DNA of 64,000 nucleotides from Candidatus Heimdallarchaeota archaeon (GTDB taxonomy: Archaea > Asgardarchaeota > Heimdallarchaeia > Heimdallarchaeales > Heimdallarchaeaceae): NCBI GenBank assembly GCA_021399345.1, contig JAAFKI010000112.1, positions 155,557 to 219,556 on the forward strand. Reading direction: 5' to 3'. Made by a program: the position numbers and the translations under genes. The number at the start of each line of letters is the position of its first letter. Within the stretch, counting starts at the first letter, position 1. Positions 10,134-19,249 of this stretch are shown piece after piece. Below the pieces are notes generated by a model. The model searched no databases. It was not told the origin of the DNA and worked only from the letters and a program-made list of their open reading frames with translations.

Positions 10134-10580
10134 CTTCTTTCCTCGTGATTATAAAGTATCAAGAGTACCGATGGTTACCCTAATGACTCTATACTCCTAC
10201 ATTATTCAAAAACTTTTTGCGATATAAATACTTGCAAATTGGCCATCAGCCTCGAGAAAAATAGAAGTGCTAAAATTCCTACTTTTAGACTTTGGGAAAG
10301 AAATTTACACACTTAGTTTAAATATAAACAAGTCTAAAACAGGTTTTTTGTGTTAATATATGATTTTGCATATAATATTACTGAAGTAAGGTATTACTAA
10401 AAGTTTGAAACAAATCTGAAAATAAACAATCTTGTGTTAATAAATAAGCTACAAATTCAATCAATGAAGATGATGTAAAATCAACAAAACAAATTGTGAA
10501 GGAATGTCATACATTCATTAAAATATAACTCACATTTATCGATAAATGGTGAACATTTCTCATATTGAGAACATCGCTAT
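10134..10580. other. Divergent intergenic region between operon A and thyX
   Basis: This 447-base stretch is very AT-rich and has no convincing gene. It holds the operon A promoter (10221-10238) and, on the plus strand, a TATA-like AAAATATAAC at about 10519-10528 in front of thyX. A 14-codon open frame (ATG 10546 to TGA 10590) begins about 20 bases after that TATA box and ends on top of a possible GTG start of thyX. The rest shows nothing recognisable. Confidence 0.5.
10221..10238 (-). promoter_or_regulatory. Archaeal promoter of the transglutaminase/MoxR operon A
   Basis: On the minus strand the sequence reads TTGCAAGTATTTATATCGC: a TATA box (TATTTATA, 10223-10230) preceded by a purine-containing BRE-like stretch. 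Transcription would start near 10200, leaving a leader of about 65 bases before the ATG at 10133. This is the only good TATA match in the divergent region on this strand, but it is not proven. Confidence 0.45.
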
Positions 10581-11276
10581 TTGGAAGTGATATCCATTCA
10601 AGTAAAGCTGATCTCCTACCCAAAAGAAACTGATTTAATTGCTAAAATGGCTGCAGCAATCTGTTATTCAGGTGGTCATGATTACGAAGAAATAAGAAAA
10701 GATGCTGAGAGTAAACCTGCAGAATATCTTAGTATAATAGTTAAGAATGGTCATTTATCTATTCTCGAACATAATATCTATGTTTTCTATATTTCTGGTT
10801 TAAGTAGAGTAGCAAGTCATCAACTAGTCAGAAAGCGTATTGCTAGTTATTCCCAACAATCACAAAGATATGTTAATGCAAAAAATTTCAGAGCTGTTAT
10901 TCCTGATACAATTGAAAAATCACAATTCCTAGAACAGTACAACAAGAAACTTGAGGATTGCAGCAATTTGTATCAACAAATGGTAGATGGGGGTATTCCG
11001 AAAGAAGACGCAAGATTCATCTTACCAGGTGCAACAACAACACAGCTGATGGTTTCCATGAACGCACACGCTTTAATCGACTTTTTTGTCCAGAGATTAT
11101 GTGTGCGTAGTCAGTGGGAGATCAGACAACTAGCTGTGGCAATGTTGGAAGAAGCTCAGAAAGTTTCTCCTTTAATATTCAAGGATTTAGGTGCATATTG
11201 TGATTTTTACGGCTATTGTCCAGAAAATGACAAATCATGTGGAAGAATTAAAACTTTGAAAGAACTAATAAAATAA
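10581..11276 (+). CDS. thyX: Flavin-dependent thymidylate synthase ThyX
   Basis: ThyX makes dTMP from dUMP, using FAD, NADPH and methylene-tetrahydrofolate. The signature region is visible at about residues 80-105: HQLVRKRIASYSQQSQRY. It corresponds to the ThyX motif RHR-x7-S with Lys in place of the His, then S-x-R-Y. Other supports are the N-terminal AAAICYSGG, LEHNIYVFYISGLSRV, and the C-terminal FFVQRLCVRSQWEIRQLA. Length 231 is typical. The start is uncertain: TTG 10581 is given, and GTG 10587 is equally possible. FAD would come from the RibK/RibL pair further along. A short open frame overlaps the start. Confidence 0.93.
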   Translation: MEVISIQVKLISYPKETDLIAKMAAAICYSGGHDYEEIRKDAESKPAEYLSIIVKNGHLSILEHNIYVFYISGLSRVASHQLVRKRIASYSQQSQRYVNAKNFRAVIPDTIEKSQFLEQYNKKLEDCSNLYQQMVDGGIPKEDARFILPGATTTQLMVSMNAHALIDFFVQRLCVRSQWEIRQLAVAMLEEAQKVSPLIFKDLGAYCDFYGYCPENDKSCGRIKTLKELIK

Positions 11277-11344
11277 GGATAAGTAAGCATTCGAATTTTA
11301 CTTCTTTAGTTTATAGCTATATAGTATACAATAATAGAAAGCAG

Positions 11345-12151
11345 TTATTCACTAAACTCAGATATCTCATCATCGTTGTCTATTGGTACTATAGTTTCAT
11401 CTTTAATTTTCGGTAAAATTGCATTCATTCTTGTAAGGATAATTGTATAGAGGATTGCTACAACAATAAGTGAAGGACGAATTATGAATTCAGCTATAGT
11501 ATTTGGGGGGATTATGAAATAAATTATCGTTGAATATAAAACTGCAAATAAAATTAGAATCAGTATTGAAATTAAGGGCCAAAACATCTTTTTGATAAGT
11601 ATCCACCACTTCTGAAGCACATCAAGCTCTTTAACTGGTTCGCTTTCAAAATCAGTTAAGGTTAAATTATCTTCGTAGTGTTTCACTTGTTCCTTTGCGT
11701 AATCTCCAGTTGGTAAAATGTAAAATCTTTCTTGAGAATAGAATTCCAGAAAGAACATAGATAGGAGTAATCTCAAGGCTATACAAATCCCTGCAGATAC
11801 TTGGTAAAGTATGATGTCAATTCTGCCAAGTGTATCTGGGAAAAACATGGAATTTACATTTGCAAGTAATAGAGAAAATGCTGTACCCAAAATAAAGAAA
11901 ATTCCGAAACTCAATTCATTTTTGAGATTCAAATCTCCGCCCCTAAATAAATCAATCATCAGATTGATAATACCTATTATTAGCCAGATTGTAAAAACAT
12001 AAACATTCAAACTTATAGCTGACTGTAAAATTATTATTGCGATCGCTATCACCCCAAATAGATGATGACAAAATATCATAATCTGAGAGCCAGGAGCTGT
12101 TTTCTTGGTTTTTTTCCAATCATCCTCAAAGACTTTATCTCTTATTCTCAT
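11345..12151 (-). CDS. Multi-pass membrane protein, last gene of operon B
   Basis: A 268-residue protein with about six hydrophobic segments: IAIAIIILQSAISL, FTIWLIIGIINLMI, FGIFFILGTAFSLLLA, ISAGICIALRLLLSMFF, FWPLISILILILFAVLY and LIVVAILYTIIL. A cytoplasmic loop rich in acidic residues lies before the fifth, and the tail is acidic. No family was recognised. The ATG begins one base after the TAA of the DUF58 gene, so it is co-translated with it and presumably works with the MoxR/DUF58 module in the membrane. Confidence 0.7.
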   Translation of the reverse strand: MRIRDKVFEDDWKKTKKTAPGSQIMIFCHHLFGVIAIAIIILQSAISLNVYVFTIWLIIGIINLMIDLFRGGDLNLKNELSFGIFFILGTAFSLLLANVNSMFFPDTLGRIDIILYQVSAGICIALRLLLSMFFLEFYSQERFYILPTGDYAKEQVKHYEDNLTLTDFESEPVKELDVLQKWWILIKKMFWPLISILILILFAVLYSTIIYFIIPPNTIAEFIIRPSLIVVAILYTIILTRMNAILPKIKDETIVPIDNDDEISEFSE

Positions 12152-12152
12152 T

Positions 12153-13529
12153 TTATCGCCCTAATGCTTCTTGTACTAATCTATGTGATGGGGAATATTT
12201 ATTCATCAACCTGTAAAGTGACAAAATTATGTTATCTTCATACCCATTAATCTCCACATAATCACCACCAACTGAATATAGAATTCGTCTAATTTCAGCT
12301 TCTCTCTTCAGATATTCATCTCTCACTAAACTAGGAAAGACATTATCTATGATATCTCTATATTCAATATTCTGAGCTTCATTAGCTATCCATTCAGATG
12401 AGGCAAGAATATTGAAATCCATAGTAGAAAAATTAACGAATATTACTCGGCTCCCCATAGAATGAAGCAAATGTAACCCTTGAAGTTTCTTTTTTAAATC
12501 ACCTTCCAAATCAGAAAATATTATAGCTATTGAATGATTCAATTGATTGTTTTTAGTAAATTTCACAGCATTGATGAAGTTACTTTCAACCCCAAGGGGC
12601 TCAATATCAAATAAATTTAACATTAATCTCAATTCATTTCTCCCAACTTGGGGAACAATGAATCTACTAACATTGTCCCCATATGCAATCACTGCCAAAT
12701 CATGGCTTGTCCCTCTGATGAGTGAGGAAACTTCAACAGCAGAAGATAAAGAGTGTTCAAATTTAGGACCAAACATAGTACTTCCTAAATCAAGGTATAT
12801 TAGGAAGTGAAGATTTCTTTCATCTTCATATTCTCTGGTAATCAATTTGTCATGTCTTGCAGTAGCAAACCAGTCTATGTGTTTTACTTCATCACCTGGG
12901 AGGTAATCACGAAGTGCAAAGAATTCATCGCCGCGACCCTTAACCCTTTGAGCAAATTCATGGACCATTTTAAGAAGAAGTTCTTTCTTTGTTTTCCATG
13001 GTATATTGATACGTGGTCTTTGGGGAAGCACCTTTATTGCTGTAATTTCTCTCAGAATTCTTAGATTTTTAAACAGCTGTTGATGAGGTCCTACAGCTAT
13101 TTCTATTGGTCCAATTTCTGCATTTCCTCTTCGAACTGCTAATAATATCCATACAACTTTCTGTGTTTGATCTGGTTCTAATCTTAGATATAATTGATCT
13201 GGTATGTTGATACTTTGGAAGTGATATGAAAATCGCAATGTGGTTTTAATCATAATTGTTTTTTTCGAACAATTGGTCAGATTTACTGCAACAGCGAGTA
13301 AACCTCTACTCCTTAGATACTCTTTTGATATTCTCACATCAACATCAAAAGAAACATCTTGTGTTGTTAGGTAGTGAACAAATGCAGAAGCTATTACTAA
13401 CCAGAAAAGAAGACCTGGAATAATTAAGAGATAGTTATCAATAGATAAACCTAGAACTATAGACAAACTTCCCAAAAGGATGAATATCCTTCCATTCTTT
13501 GTTAATTCAAAGACTTTTTCCTCTTCCAT
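12153..13529 (-). CDS. DUF58 family protein with von Willebrand A-like domain (operon B)
   Basis: The DUF58 signature is clear: GRGDEFFALRDYLPGDEVKH followed by IDWFATARHDKLITREYEDE. The C-terminal half is vWA-like, with a metal-site stretch YLDLGSTM that is slightly off the usual D-x-S-x-S, and AIIFSDLEGD later. Two membrane segments occupy residues 14-55. DUF58 proteins are the regular partners of MoxR ATPases, as here. The start at ATG 13529 was chosen because GAGGA stands eight bases before it; an ATG at 13544 has no such site. The preceding MoxR stop is at 13552. The fragment at 1-344 is its likely paralogue. Confidence 0.9.
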   Translation of the reverse strand: MEEEKVFELTKNGRIFILLGSLSIVLGLSIDNYLLIIPGLLFWLVIASAFVHYLTTQDVSFDVDVRISKEYLRSRGLLAVAVNLTNCSKKTIMIKTTLRFSYHFQSINIPDQLYLRLEPDQTQKVVWILLAVRRGNAEIGPIEIAVGPHQQLFKNLRILREITAIKVLPQRPRINIPWKTKKELLLKMVHEFAQRVKGRGDEFFALRDYLPGDEVKHIDWFATARHDKLITREYEDERNLHFLIYLDLGSTMFGPKFEHSLSSAVEVSSLIRGTSHDLAVIAYGDNVSRFIVPQVGRNELRLMLNLFDIEPLGVESNFINAVKFTKNNQLNHSIAIIFSDLEGDLKKKLQGLHLLHSMGSRVIFVNFSTMDFNILASSEWIANEAQNIEYRDIIDNVFPSLVRDEYLKREAEIRRILYSVGGDYVEINGYEDNIILSLYRLMNKYSPSHRLVQEALGR

Positions 13530-13551
13530 AGTTAACTTCCTCATGCTTAGG

Positions 13552-14496
13552 TTAAATTACAACTTCAACTTCTGACAGAATATTTTGGATAATTTCTGAA
13601 ACCCTAATTTGTTCAATTTCAGCTTCAGGAGACAAGATCAATCTATGATTCATGACTGGAAAGAAAATAGATTTGATATCATCTGGTTCTACAAAATCTC
13701 TTCCTCTTATTGCAGCAATTGATCTACTTAATGTTAACAAAGCTATAGAACCTCTAGGGCTTGCGCCCAATGCTAGAGATGGTACCGATCTTGTAGCAAC
13801 AACAAGTTTTGCTATATATTCGATTATCTGATTGCTCAAAATTACGCCACCTTCTATCTCATTTGATAATTTTTGTAAAGTATCCTTTTTTGTAACAGCG
13901 TTTACATCAGCAAACATTTGTTCTTTCTTTTTCAGCAGCATAGATATTTCTCCTTGCAAAGAGGGAGGATAAACAGGTATTTTTACAAGGAATCGGTCAA
14001 TCTGAGCTTCTGGGAGAGGATAGACTCCGGTACTTTCAATGGGATTTTGAGTCGCAATTACCATGAAAGGTTCTGGAAGTTTGTATGTTTTTTTTCCTGA
14101 AGAAACTTGTTTCTCTTGCATTGCTTCTAAAAGAGCTGATTGTGTCTTTGGAGGACTTCTGTTTATTTCATCAGTTAGAAGAATATTGGTGAAAACTGGT
14201 CCTTCAATGAAATTGAACGAGCTTGTTTCTCTTTCATATATATTTCCACCAGTAATATCTGCAGGCATCAAATCGCTTGTAAATTGAATTCGTTTAAATC
14301 CTACTTTCATTACTTCTGCTAGAGTGCTTGCCATCAAAGTTTTGGCTATTCCTGGTACACCTTCTAGAAGAACATTTCCTCCACTTAGTAGTGAAGCAAA
14401 CATAAGTTCAATGACATTTTCATTTCCAACAATCCTTTTCTTCATTTCGTCCATAATTTTACTGAATATTTCTTTCGTTTCTTGTATTTGTGTCAT
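13552..14496 (-). CDS. MoxR-family AAA+ ATPase (operon B)
   Basis: A 314-residue AAA+ ATPase with Walker A GVPGIAKT (residues 46-53), Walker B ILLTDEINRSPPKTQ, sensor 1 VIATQNP, EAQIDRFLVKIP and sensor 2 GASPRGSIALL. It is clearly related to the MoxR at 368-1378 but lacks that protein's charged N-terminal tail. Its ATG overlaps the TGA of the DUF4350 gene (ATGA at 14493-14496), so expression is coupled. The downstream gene is DUF58. It is the probable motor of the second surface system. Confidence 0.94.
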   Translation of the reverse strand: MTQIQETKEIFSKIMDEMKKRIVGNENVIELMFASLLSGGNVLLEGVPGIAKTLMASTLAEVMKVGFKRIQFTSDLMPADITGGNIYERETSSFNFIEGPVFTNILLTDEINRSPPKTQSALLEAMQEKQVSSGKKTYKLPEPFMVIATQNPIESTGVYPLPEAQIDRFLVKIPVYPPSLQGEISMLLKKKEQMFADVNAVTKKDTLQKLSNEIEGGVILSNQIIEYIAKLVVATRSVPSLALGASPRGSIALLTLSRSIAAIRGRDFVEPDDIKSIFFPVMNHRLILSPEAEIEQIRVSEIIQNILSEVEVVI

Positions 14497-15779
14497 TTAT
14501 ATCGCCTTCTTTTTTGTATGATTTCCAACTTCTTAAACAGAAATAGGAATGTATCGTGATCTAATTTCTTTGTTAGTGCGAGCTCATAAAGCTCTCTCTC
14601 TTCCTCTTCGAATAGATGAGAAGGAACAAATTTCATCTTCTCTAGAATAAAATAATTATAACCCTTACTTGGATAAAGTTCATGTTGAAAATATAAATAG
14701 GAAAGAACTTTTTCCTCAACTGTTGGATTAATGGGGGATCCAAATGTATCAAATAGCTCTCTCCGTCTACTCCAGATTTTTTTTGATATAAATTTCTTAT
14801 AGGATTCCTTTGTTTTATATACGTCTTTAATTCTTGGAGTTAAATAATAAAAAATCAACAATAAAAGAACTGCCACGAAGATGAAATATCGAGTTTTTGA
14901 CAACAAAATCACAGCTCCATATGTTTGGTTAACTATACCTTCTGTAGAAGCGAAGGGCCACCTTTTGTGGCTTTCTTCAAAACAAACTAAAGATTCTGAA
15001 CCCCCAGAGTATGCTCCAATAAGATTTATTGCAAGATTAATATTATCAAATCCCGCAGTGTACAAATCATTAGAAAGAAAACTTACTGCAGAAATTGCTA
15101 CTATTACTCCAGAACCTCTACTTATTGCTACAGCTACCTTGTAGCTTCTAGTACTTTCTGAGACTTGATTCCACATCTTGTCTCCATTTTTGTCGATAAA
15201 AGTTGTTGGCTCAGTTGCAATTGATTGAACTTCAGTTTGTTGTGAGCTTGTTGAAACATAGAGAATTGCTTTCGCTTGAGCAAAACACAATGTTCCATTA
15301 ACAGTTGCGGGTGAATGTGCAAAAATAAATTCTGGAGTGGGGTAGTAATTTTCTGTTTCTAAAAGCATAGAAGCAGATATTCCCAAACCTAAATATCTTG
15401 CAAGATCATAGGAAGAACCTGACCCCACAAGAAGAAGAAGGGTTCCCCCTCGCCCAATAAACGAATCTATAACAATTTTTTCTGCAGATCTATAGTTTTT
15501 AGCCCCTCCTGCAATTACAAGAATTGAGGAATCAGGTAGTGTCTTTACTGGTTCGGTTGACAAGATAGTCCTAGTGGTATTAAATCCTCTTTCCTGAAGA
15601 AGTGAATTAAAGATAGACAGTCCACTTGGTGAAGTGTCATATATTGTATAAGGAGGAGGAGAACTAGTAATATTGATGCTTAAGGGAATTGTAACTATAG
15701 CAAATATCAGTAGAGTTTGAATAACCATTTTAAAGAATGGTGAATATTTATTGGAAAAGAAAGCCTTTGAAAACTTCAT
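14493..15779 (-). CDS. DUF4350-type membrane protein (operon B)
   Basis: A 428-residue protein with an N-terminal membrane anchor (VIQTLLIFAIVTIPLSI), an extracytoplasmic DUF4350/GldG-like domain (YDTSPSGLSIFNSLLQERGF, SILVIAGGAKNYRSAE, IDSFIGRGGTLLLLVGSG), a second membrane helix (YFIFVAVLLLLIFYYLTPRI) at about residue 300, and a cytoplasmic helical tail. In architecture it is a shorter version of the 554-residue protein at 1392-3056. Start and stop overlap neighbours by ATGA on both sides (15776-15779 and 14493-14496). AGGTGAGGT precedes the ATG. Confidence 0.75.
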   Translation of the reverse strand: MKFSKAFFSNKYSPFFKMVIQTLLIFAIVTIPLSINITSSPPPYTIYDTSPSGLSIFNSLLQERGFNTTRTILSTEPVKTLPDSSILVIAGGAKNYRSAEKIVIDSFIGRGGTLLLLVGSGSSYDLARYLGLGISASMLLETENYYPTPEFIFAHSPATVNGTLCFAQAKAILYVSTSSQQTEVQSIATEPTTFIDKNGDKMWNQVSESTRSYKVAVAISRGSGVIVAISAVSFLSNDLYTAGFDNINLAINLIGAYSGGSESLVCFEESHKRWPFASTEGIVNQTYGAVILLSKTRYFIFVAVLLLLIFYYLTPRIKDVYKTKESYKKFISKKIWSRRRELFDTFGSPINPTVEEKVLSYLYFQHELYPSKGYNYFILEKMKFVPSHLFEEEERELYELALTKKLDHDTFLFLFKKLEIIQKRRRYK

Positions 15780-16546
15780 TCTACCTCACCTAGTTGTTTT
15801 GTTTGAGATATCTGAATATCGATTTCCTTACCACTCAAATCTTTGATAGTTTTCAATTCCAGTATAAACTGTTCAAGATCATCATAGGTCATTTGAGAAA
15901 TTCTATATCGTGCCACATAGAAGATATCTATTATCCATTTGAAATGGGGGAGGATTTCAGGTAAATCTAGAGATAAGGAAAATTCTTTTGGTGTAAGGTA
16001 AGTTTCTCTTTTAATTCCAAGAACCAATTTCATATTCTTATCCAATTGATGATATCCAAAGATTATGCCCTCAGCAAAATTTCCTTTTTTCAAATAATCT
16101 TCTAAAACATCAACTAAGGTAACAATCCGAGTACTGAATTTTTGTCTTCTTGTAGAAATTGTGGATTTACTTTGTACTGAACTTGCACTTGTTGAACTCA
16201 CTTCTTTCCTTTTTCGAAAGTATAGCATGAAAACTAGTATTAAAATCGCAACTCCTATGCCTATAGGAAGTATTCGGGAAGAAATACTAGGTTTTTCAGT
16301 TTGCGTGATTCCACCATTTGAAGGAGTAGGAGGAGTAGCGGTTGGGTAAGTTGGTCCAGAAGTGGTTGATAAAGGATCTGACGTCGTATTGAAATCCCCA
16401 ATATTTGTTGTAGTAAGCGTACTAACCGGAATATCATTAATACTTTCATAACTTTCTTGAGAACTATTTAACAAGATGAAAATGATTAGACAAACTACTA
16501 GAAGTAGAATTCTAAAATTAAAGTACTTACTAATATTTCTAGACAT
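15776..16546 (-). CDS. Membrane-anchored protein with DUF4129-like tail (operon B)
   Basis: The protein has a signal-anchor (FRILLLVVCLIIFILLNSS), a short Ser/Thr/Pro-rich extracellular stretch (TSDPLSTTSGPTYPTATPPT), a second membrane segment (ILPIGIGVAILILVFMLYF), and a cytoplasmic domain of about 130 residues ending in a DUF4129-like motif (YLTPKEFSLSLDLPEI, FYVARYRISQMTYDDLEQF). It is thus a miniature of the giant surface protein of operon A, with a short stalk instead of the large ectodomain. Start ATG 16546 was chosen because AAGGTGA precedes it by five bases; it then overlaps the upstream gene by only eight bases. Confidence 0.72.
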   Translation of the reverse strand: MSRNISKYFNFRILLLVVCLIIFILLNSSQESYESINDIPVSTLTTTNIGDFNTTSDPLSTTSGPTYPTATPPTPSNGGITQTEKPSISSRILPIGIGVAILILVFMLYFRKRKEVSSTSASSVQSKSTISTRRQKFSTRIVTLVDVLEDYLKKGNFAEGIIFGYHQLDKNMKLVLGIKRETYLTPKEFSLSLDLPEILPHFKWIIDIFYVARYRISQMTYDDLEQFILELKTIKDLSGKEIDIQISQTKQLGEVE

Positions 16547-17525
16547 TGTTTTCACCTTCCATGGAATCGTCAATAACTAACTTACTCTCACTTAAGAATG
16601 CATATACCCTACATAATGGCCAGTAATCAGTCAAGCAAATCTGATACTTATGTTCTGCTGTAACATAACCCAAATATGCACATTTGCCTTCAGCAAAATA
16701 CTTGCAATATTTCTTCTCTGTGGATTTTAATAGGCTCTCTACTTTTCGATTCATGTAAACCATAGATAATGCGTGGTATTGTCTATCTTCAGATTTAGGC
16801 GGTTTATCCAGATCAAAAACTGTTTTTACTGACAGAGGCATTTTTGGTTGTATTAGGTTAGAATAAGTTATTTTCGCTCCTTTCTTAGGGAGAAACATAT
16901 TTATGAATAATTTACCAAATCGAACACCTATTACCCCCCCTAGAGAACCAATAATTAAGAAAGATACTGAAAATACAAAAATGAAACCTAGATACCAAAA
17001 ACCTGCAAAGACTCCCGAGATACTAGCTGCTAAAGAACTGAATAAAATCACTTGCGAAAGATGTAGTGTAATAAAAAGTAAAAATGTTATTAGTGCAGAA
17101 CTAAGAACTAAATCACGCGCTTCTTCTCCCCAAAAAAGTGCACAAATGATCCCAGCTAAAAAGAATGGTAAAAAAATGGTGAGCACATAATTGGTAATCA
17201 GAGAATCTATGTTTTGTGAAATGAAAGTGGATAGAAATGGGAGATAAAGAATTTCTTCAGGACTCCAAATAAGTCCATAGAATAATGAAAAATCATCTAA
17301 ATAATACAATATCAAGCTGAGAGTAATTGATATGGCATAAGTGATAGCAAGATACGTTGAGGTTCTTCTGATCAAAACTCCTAGATACTCCCGTTTTCCC
17401 CTATTCTTTAAGGAGGGAAAGAATAGCTTATAGAGAAGATATTTGAAATCAAGCTTAAAGGGAGCAGGTCCCTTTTTTCCTGTTTTTGGTGGGGGAGGGT
17501 TGTAAGAAGCATCTCGTCTTTCCAT
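16539..17525 (-). CDS. Polytopic membrane protein with Cys-containing cytoplasmic tail
   Basis: A 328-residue protein. A Pro/Lys-rich N-terminus is followed by about five membrane segments (residues 50-215). The soluble tail of about 110 residues contains four cysteines in KYCKYFAEGKCAYLGY and ICLTDYWPLCRVY, spacing C-x6-C-x14-C-x7-C, which could bind zinc or an iron-sulfur cluster. No family was recognised. AGGTGA lies just before the ATG and overlaps the stop of the PrsW-like gene, so the two are coupled. Its place in operon B suggests a role with the MoxR/DUF58 module. Confidence 0.7.
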   Translation of the reverse strand: MERRDASYNPPPPKTGKKGPAPFKLDFKYLLYKLFFPSLKNRGKREYLGVLIRRTSTYLAITYAISITLSLILYYLDDFSLFYGLIWSPEEILYLPFLSTFISQNIDSLITNYVLTIFLPFFLAGIICALFWGEEARDLVLSSALITFLLFITLHLSQVILFSSLAASISGVFAGFWYLGFIFVFSVSFLIIGSLGGVIGVRFGKLFINMFLPKKGAKITYSNLIQPKMPLSVKTVFDLDKPPKSEDRQYHALSMVYMNRKVESLLKSTEKKYCKYFAEGKCAYLGYVTAEHKYQICLTDYWPLCRVYAFLSESKLVIDDSMEGENNV

Positions 17526-17533
17526 ATTATCAC

Positions 17534-19249
17534 CTAAATTACTATAAGATTCGTCCCCCTTGCAGCTTTTATGATGAACCTTATGAACAGAACATCAAGT
17601 AATAGTATCAAACTAATACCAATCAGTCCAAAGAAGATTTGATAGATAGATATTATCAAAAAAACAGCAAATATTGACAAGTACAGGGTTGTTATTAGAA
17701 GAGAAAATGCAACAATGGCTGTGATGTTAATAGAAGCTAAAATTGATTTAACTCTGTTTTTTGAAGATCTGTACCAAGCAATGCTAACACCTAGAGCAAT
17801 TATAACACTCAGGAGAAATATAGTATTCCCCAAGAAATGCAAGGAATTTTCAATTGTACTAAAAACAAAAGCAAAGATAATAATTATACCAACTCCTAAA
17901 ATCCTAGTAAAACCAACAGAAAAATGTATGTAAAGAGGTGGTGATGAAGAGCCCATTTTTTCATGCAATGTTGGAACATCTGAACCACATGCCCAACAAT
18001 TTCTGCTAAAAGCTGGAACAACTTGGTTGCAGTTTTCGCATTGAAGTTTAGGAAAAGACCAACAATTACCACAAAACTGTCCATTGTAAAGAGGATACTG
18101 ACATTCAGGACATAGCATCATTCTTGTTGATTCGTCAATAAGTCTCTTAACACTCTTCTTCTTCTTAATTTTCTTCTCATACATCGTGTTTTTCCCCTCA
18201 TATTGTTCACAATCATTGATTCTATGTTCACTATGACAACTAGGACAAATTTTCGGAACATTAAATAAAATCCAAATCGCAAATAAACCAAAAATACCAT
18301 AGGAAACATAACCCATTAGTTGAAGTTGGGAAATAATGAATTTCTCGCTAAAAACTTGGAAATTATAATTCCAGTATGCATGAAAACCAACAGAAATTAA
18401 CAGAAACAGAATAAAAATTATTCTTGAAGCTAATTTCTTCTTGTTTTTTCTTGATATGAAGAGAAAACCTACTCCGAATGCAAGTAACATAGAAGTGACA
18501 GAATGTAAGGGAAATATAGTTCTCGTATTAATTAGTATGTCTATTATTTCTTGATTATTTAATGCTGAAGCGAAATATCCTGTTGGAGGATTGCTCAAAA
18601 TTGAGAAGGACAGGAACTGTTCAAACAAATCAAACCATGCTCCATAAAAAGCCCCTAATAAAACAAAAGTTCGATGGGTTGGGATTAAATTAGTTACAAT
18701 ATTCTTTTTTCCAACGCTAATTCTTGCATAGTTTCCAAGAAGAATAAGAAGCGGAAATATCTTTGCAAATTCCTCAATAAGAGGAATTATTGAAACATAC
18801 AATACTGAATTAGCCAATTCATAAGTAGCTCCTGGCACGCCTATTGAAGTTAAAAGACTTCTAAAAGAAAAAATTAGTAAAGTAGCTTTGTTCTCTATCA
18901 CAGTTGCAAAGTAAGCTGTTAGTGAAGCTGTAACTAATAACAATGGAAATATTTTCCTTATAACTGATTTTTCAATATTAGTACTAGTTATGGAGAAAAG
19001 AAAATAAAGACTGAAAATCCAAACTAGAAAAAATAGAATAATTACAAATATTAGTACAATTGAAAAATAATTTGATTCAACATAATAACTCAATAAAGAA
19101 TAAGGTAGATACATCATACCAATCAAAATGCCAACTAAAACCAATTTTCCTAAGCTTGAAAGACTGAAGATTCTATTGTACAAAAATCTGTTAGGAACCA
19201 CTATGGAAGAACTACTCTCACTAACATTCTCCTCTGAAGTTCTCAACAT
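17534..19249 (-). CDS. PrsW-like intramembrane protease fused to zinc ribbons
   Basis: A 571-residue protein. The N-terminal half has about eight membrane helices with PrsW-type landmarks: SIIPLIEEFAKIFPLL (the E-E-x-x-K glutamates), HSVTSMLLAFGVGFLF and GFHAYWNYN (candidate metal or catalytic histidines). PrsW proteins cleave membrane proteins within the bilayer. A cytoplasmic middle part carries zinc-ribbon pairs: CPSCHSEHRINDC, CPECQYPLYNGQFCGNC and CENCNQVVPAFSRNCWACG. Four more membrane helices follow to the end. AGGAGAATAG precedes the ATG. It is the first gene of operon B, probably the membrane protease or sensor of that system. Confidence 0.72.
   Translation of the reverse strand: MLRTSEENVSESSSSIVVPNRFLYNRIFSLSSLGKLVLVGILIGMMYLPYSLLSYYVESNYFSIVLIFVIILFFLVWIFSLYFLFSITSTNIEKSVIRKIFPLLLVTASLTAYFATVIENKATLLIFSFRSLLTSIGVPGATYELANSVLYVSIIPLIEEFAKIFPLLILLGNYARISVGKKNIVTNLIPTHRTFVLLGAFYGAWFDLFEQFLSFSILSNPPTGYFASALNNQEIIDILINTRTIFPLHSVTSMLLAFGVGFLFISRKNKKKLASRIIFILFLLISVGFHAYWNYNFQVFSEKFIISQLQLMGYVSYGIFGLFAIWILFNVPKICPSCHSEHRINDCEQYEGKNTMYEKKIKKKKSVKRLIDESTRMMLCPECQYPLYNGQFCGNCWSFPKLQCENCNQVVPAFSRNCWACGSDVPTLHEKMGSSSPPLYIHFSVGFTRILGVGIIIIFAFVFSTIENSLHFLGNTIFLLSVIIALGVSIAWYRSSKNRVKSILASINITAIVAFSLLITTLYLSIFAVFLIISIYQIFFGLIGISLILLLDVLFIRFIIKAARGTNLIVI

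Noticed and set aside
10300..10520. AT-rich divergent stretch as a replication origin
   Set aside because: No repeated origin-box-like sequence and no orc1/cdc6 gene nearby; promoter and spacer explain the base composition.
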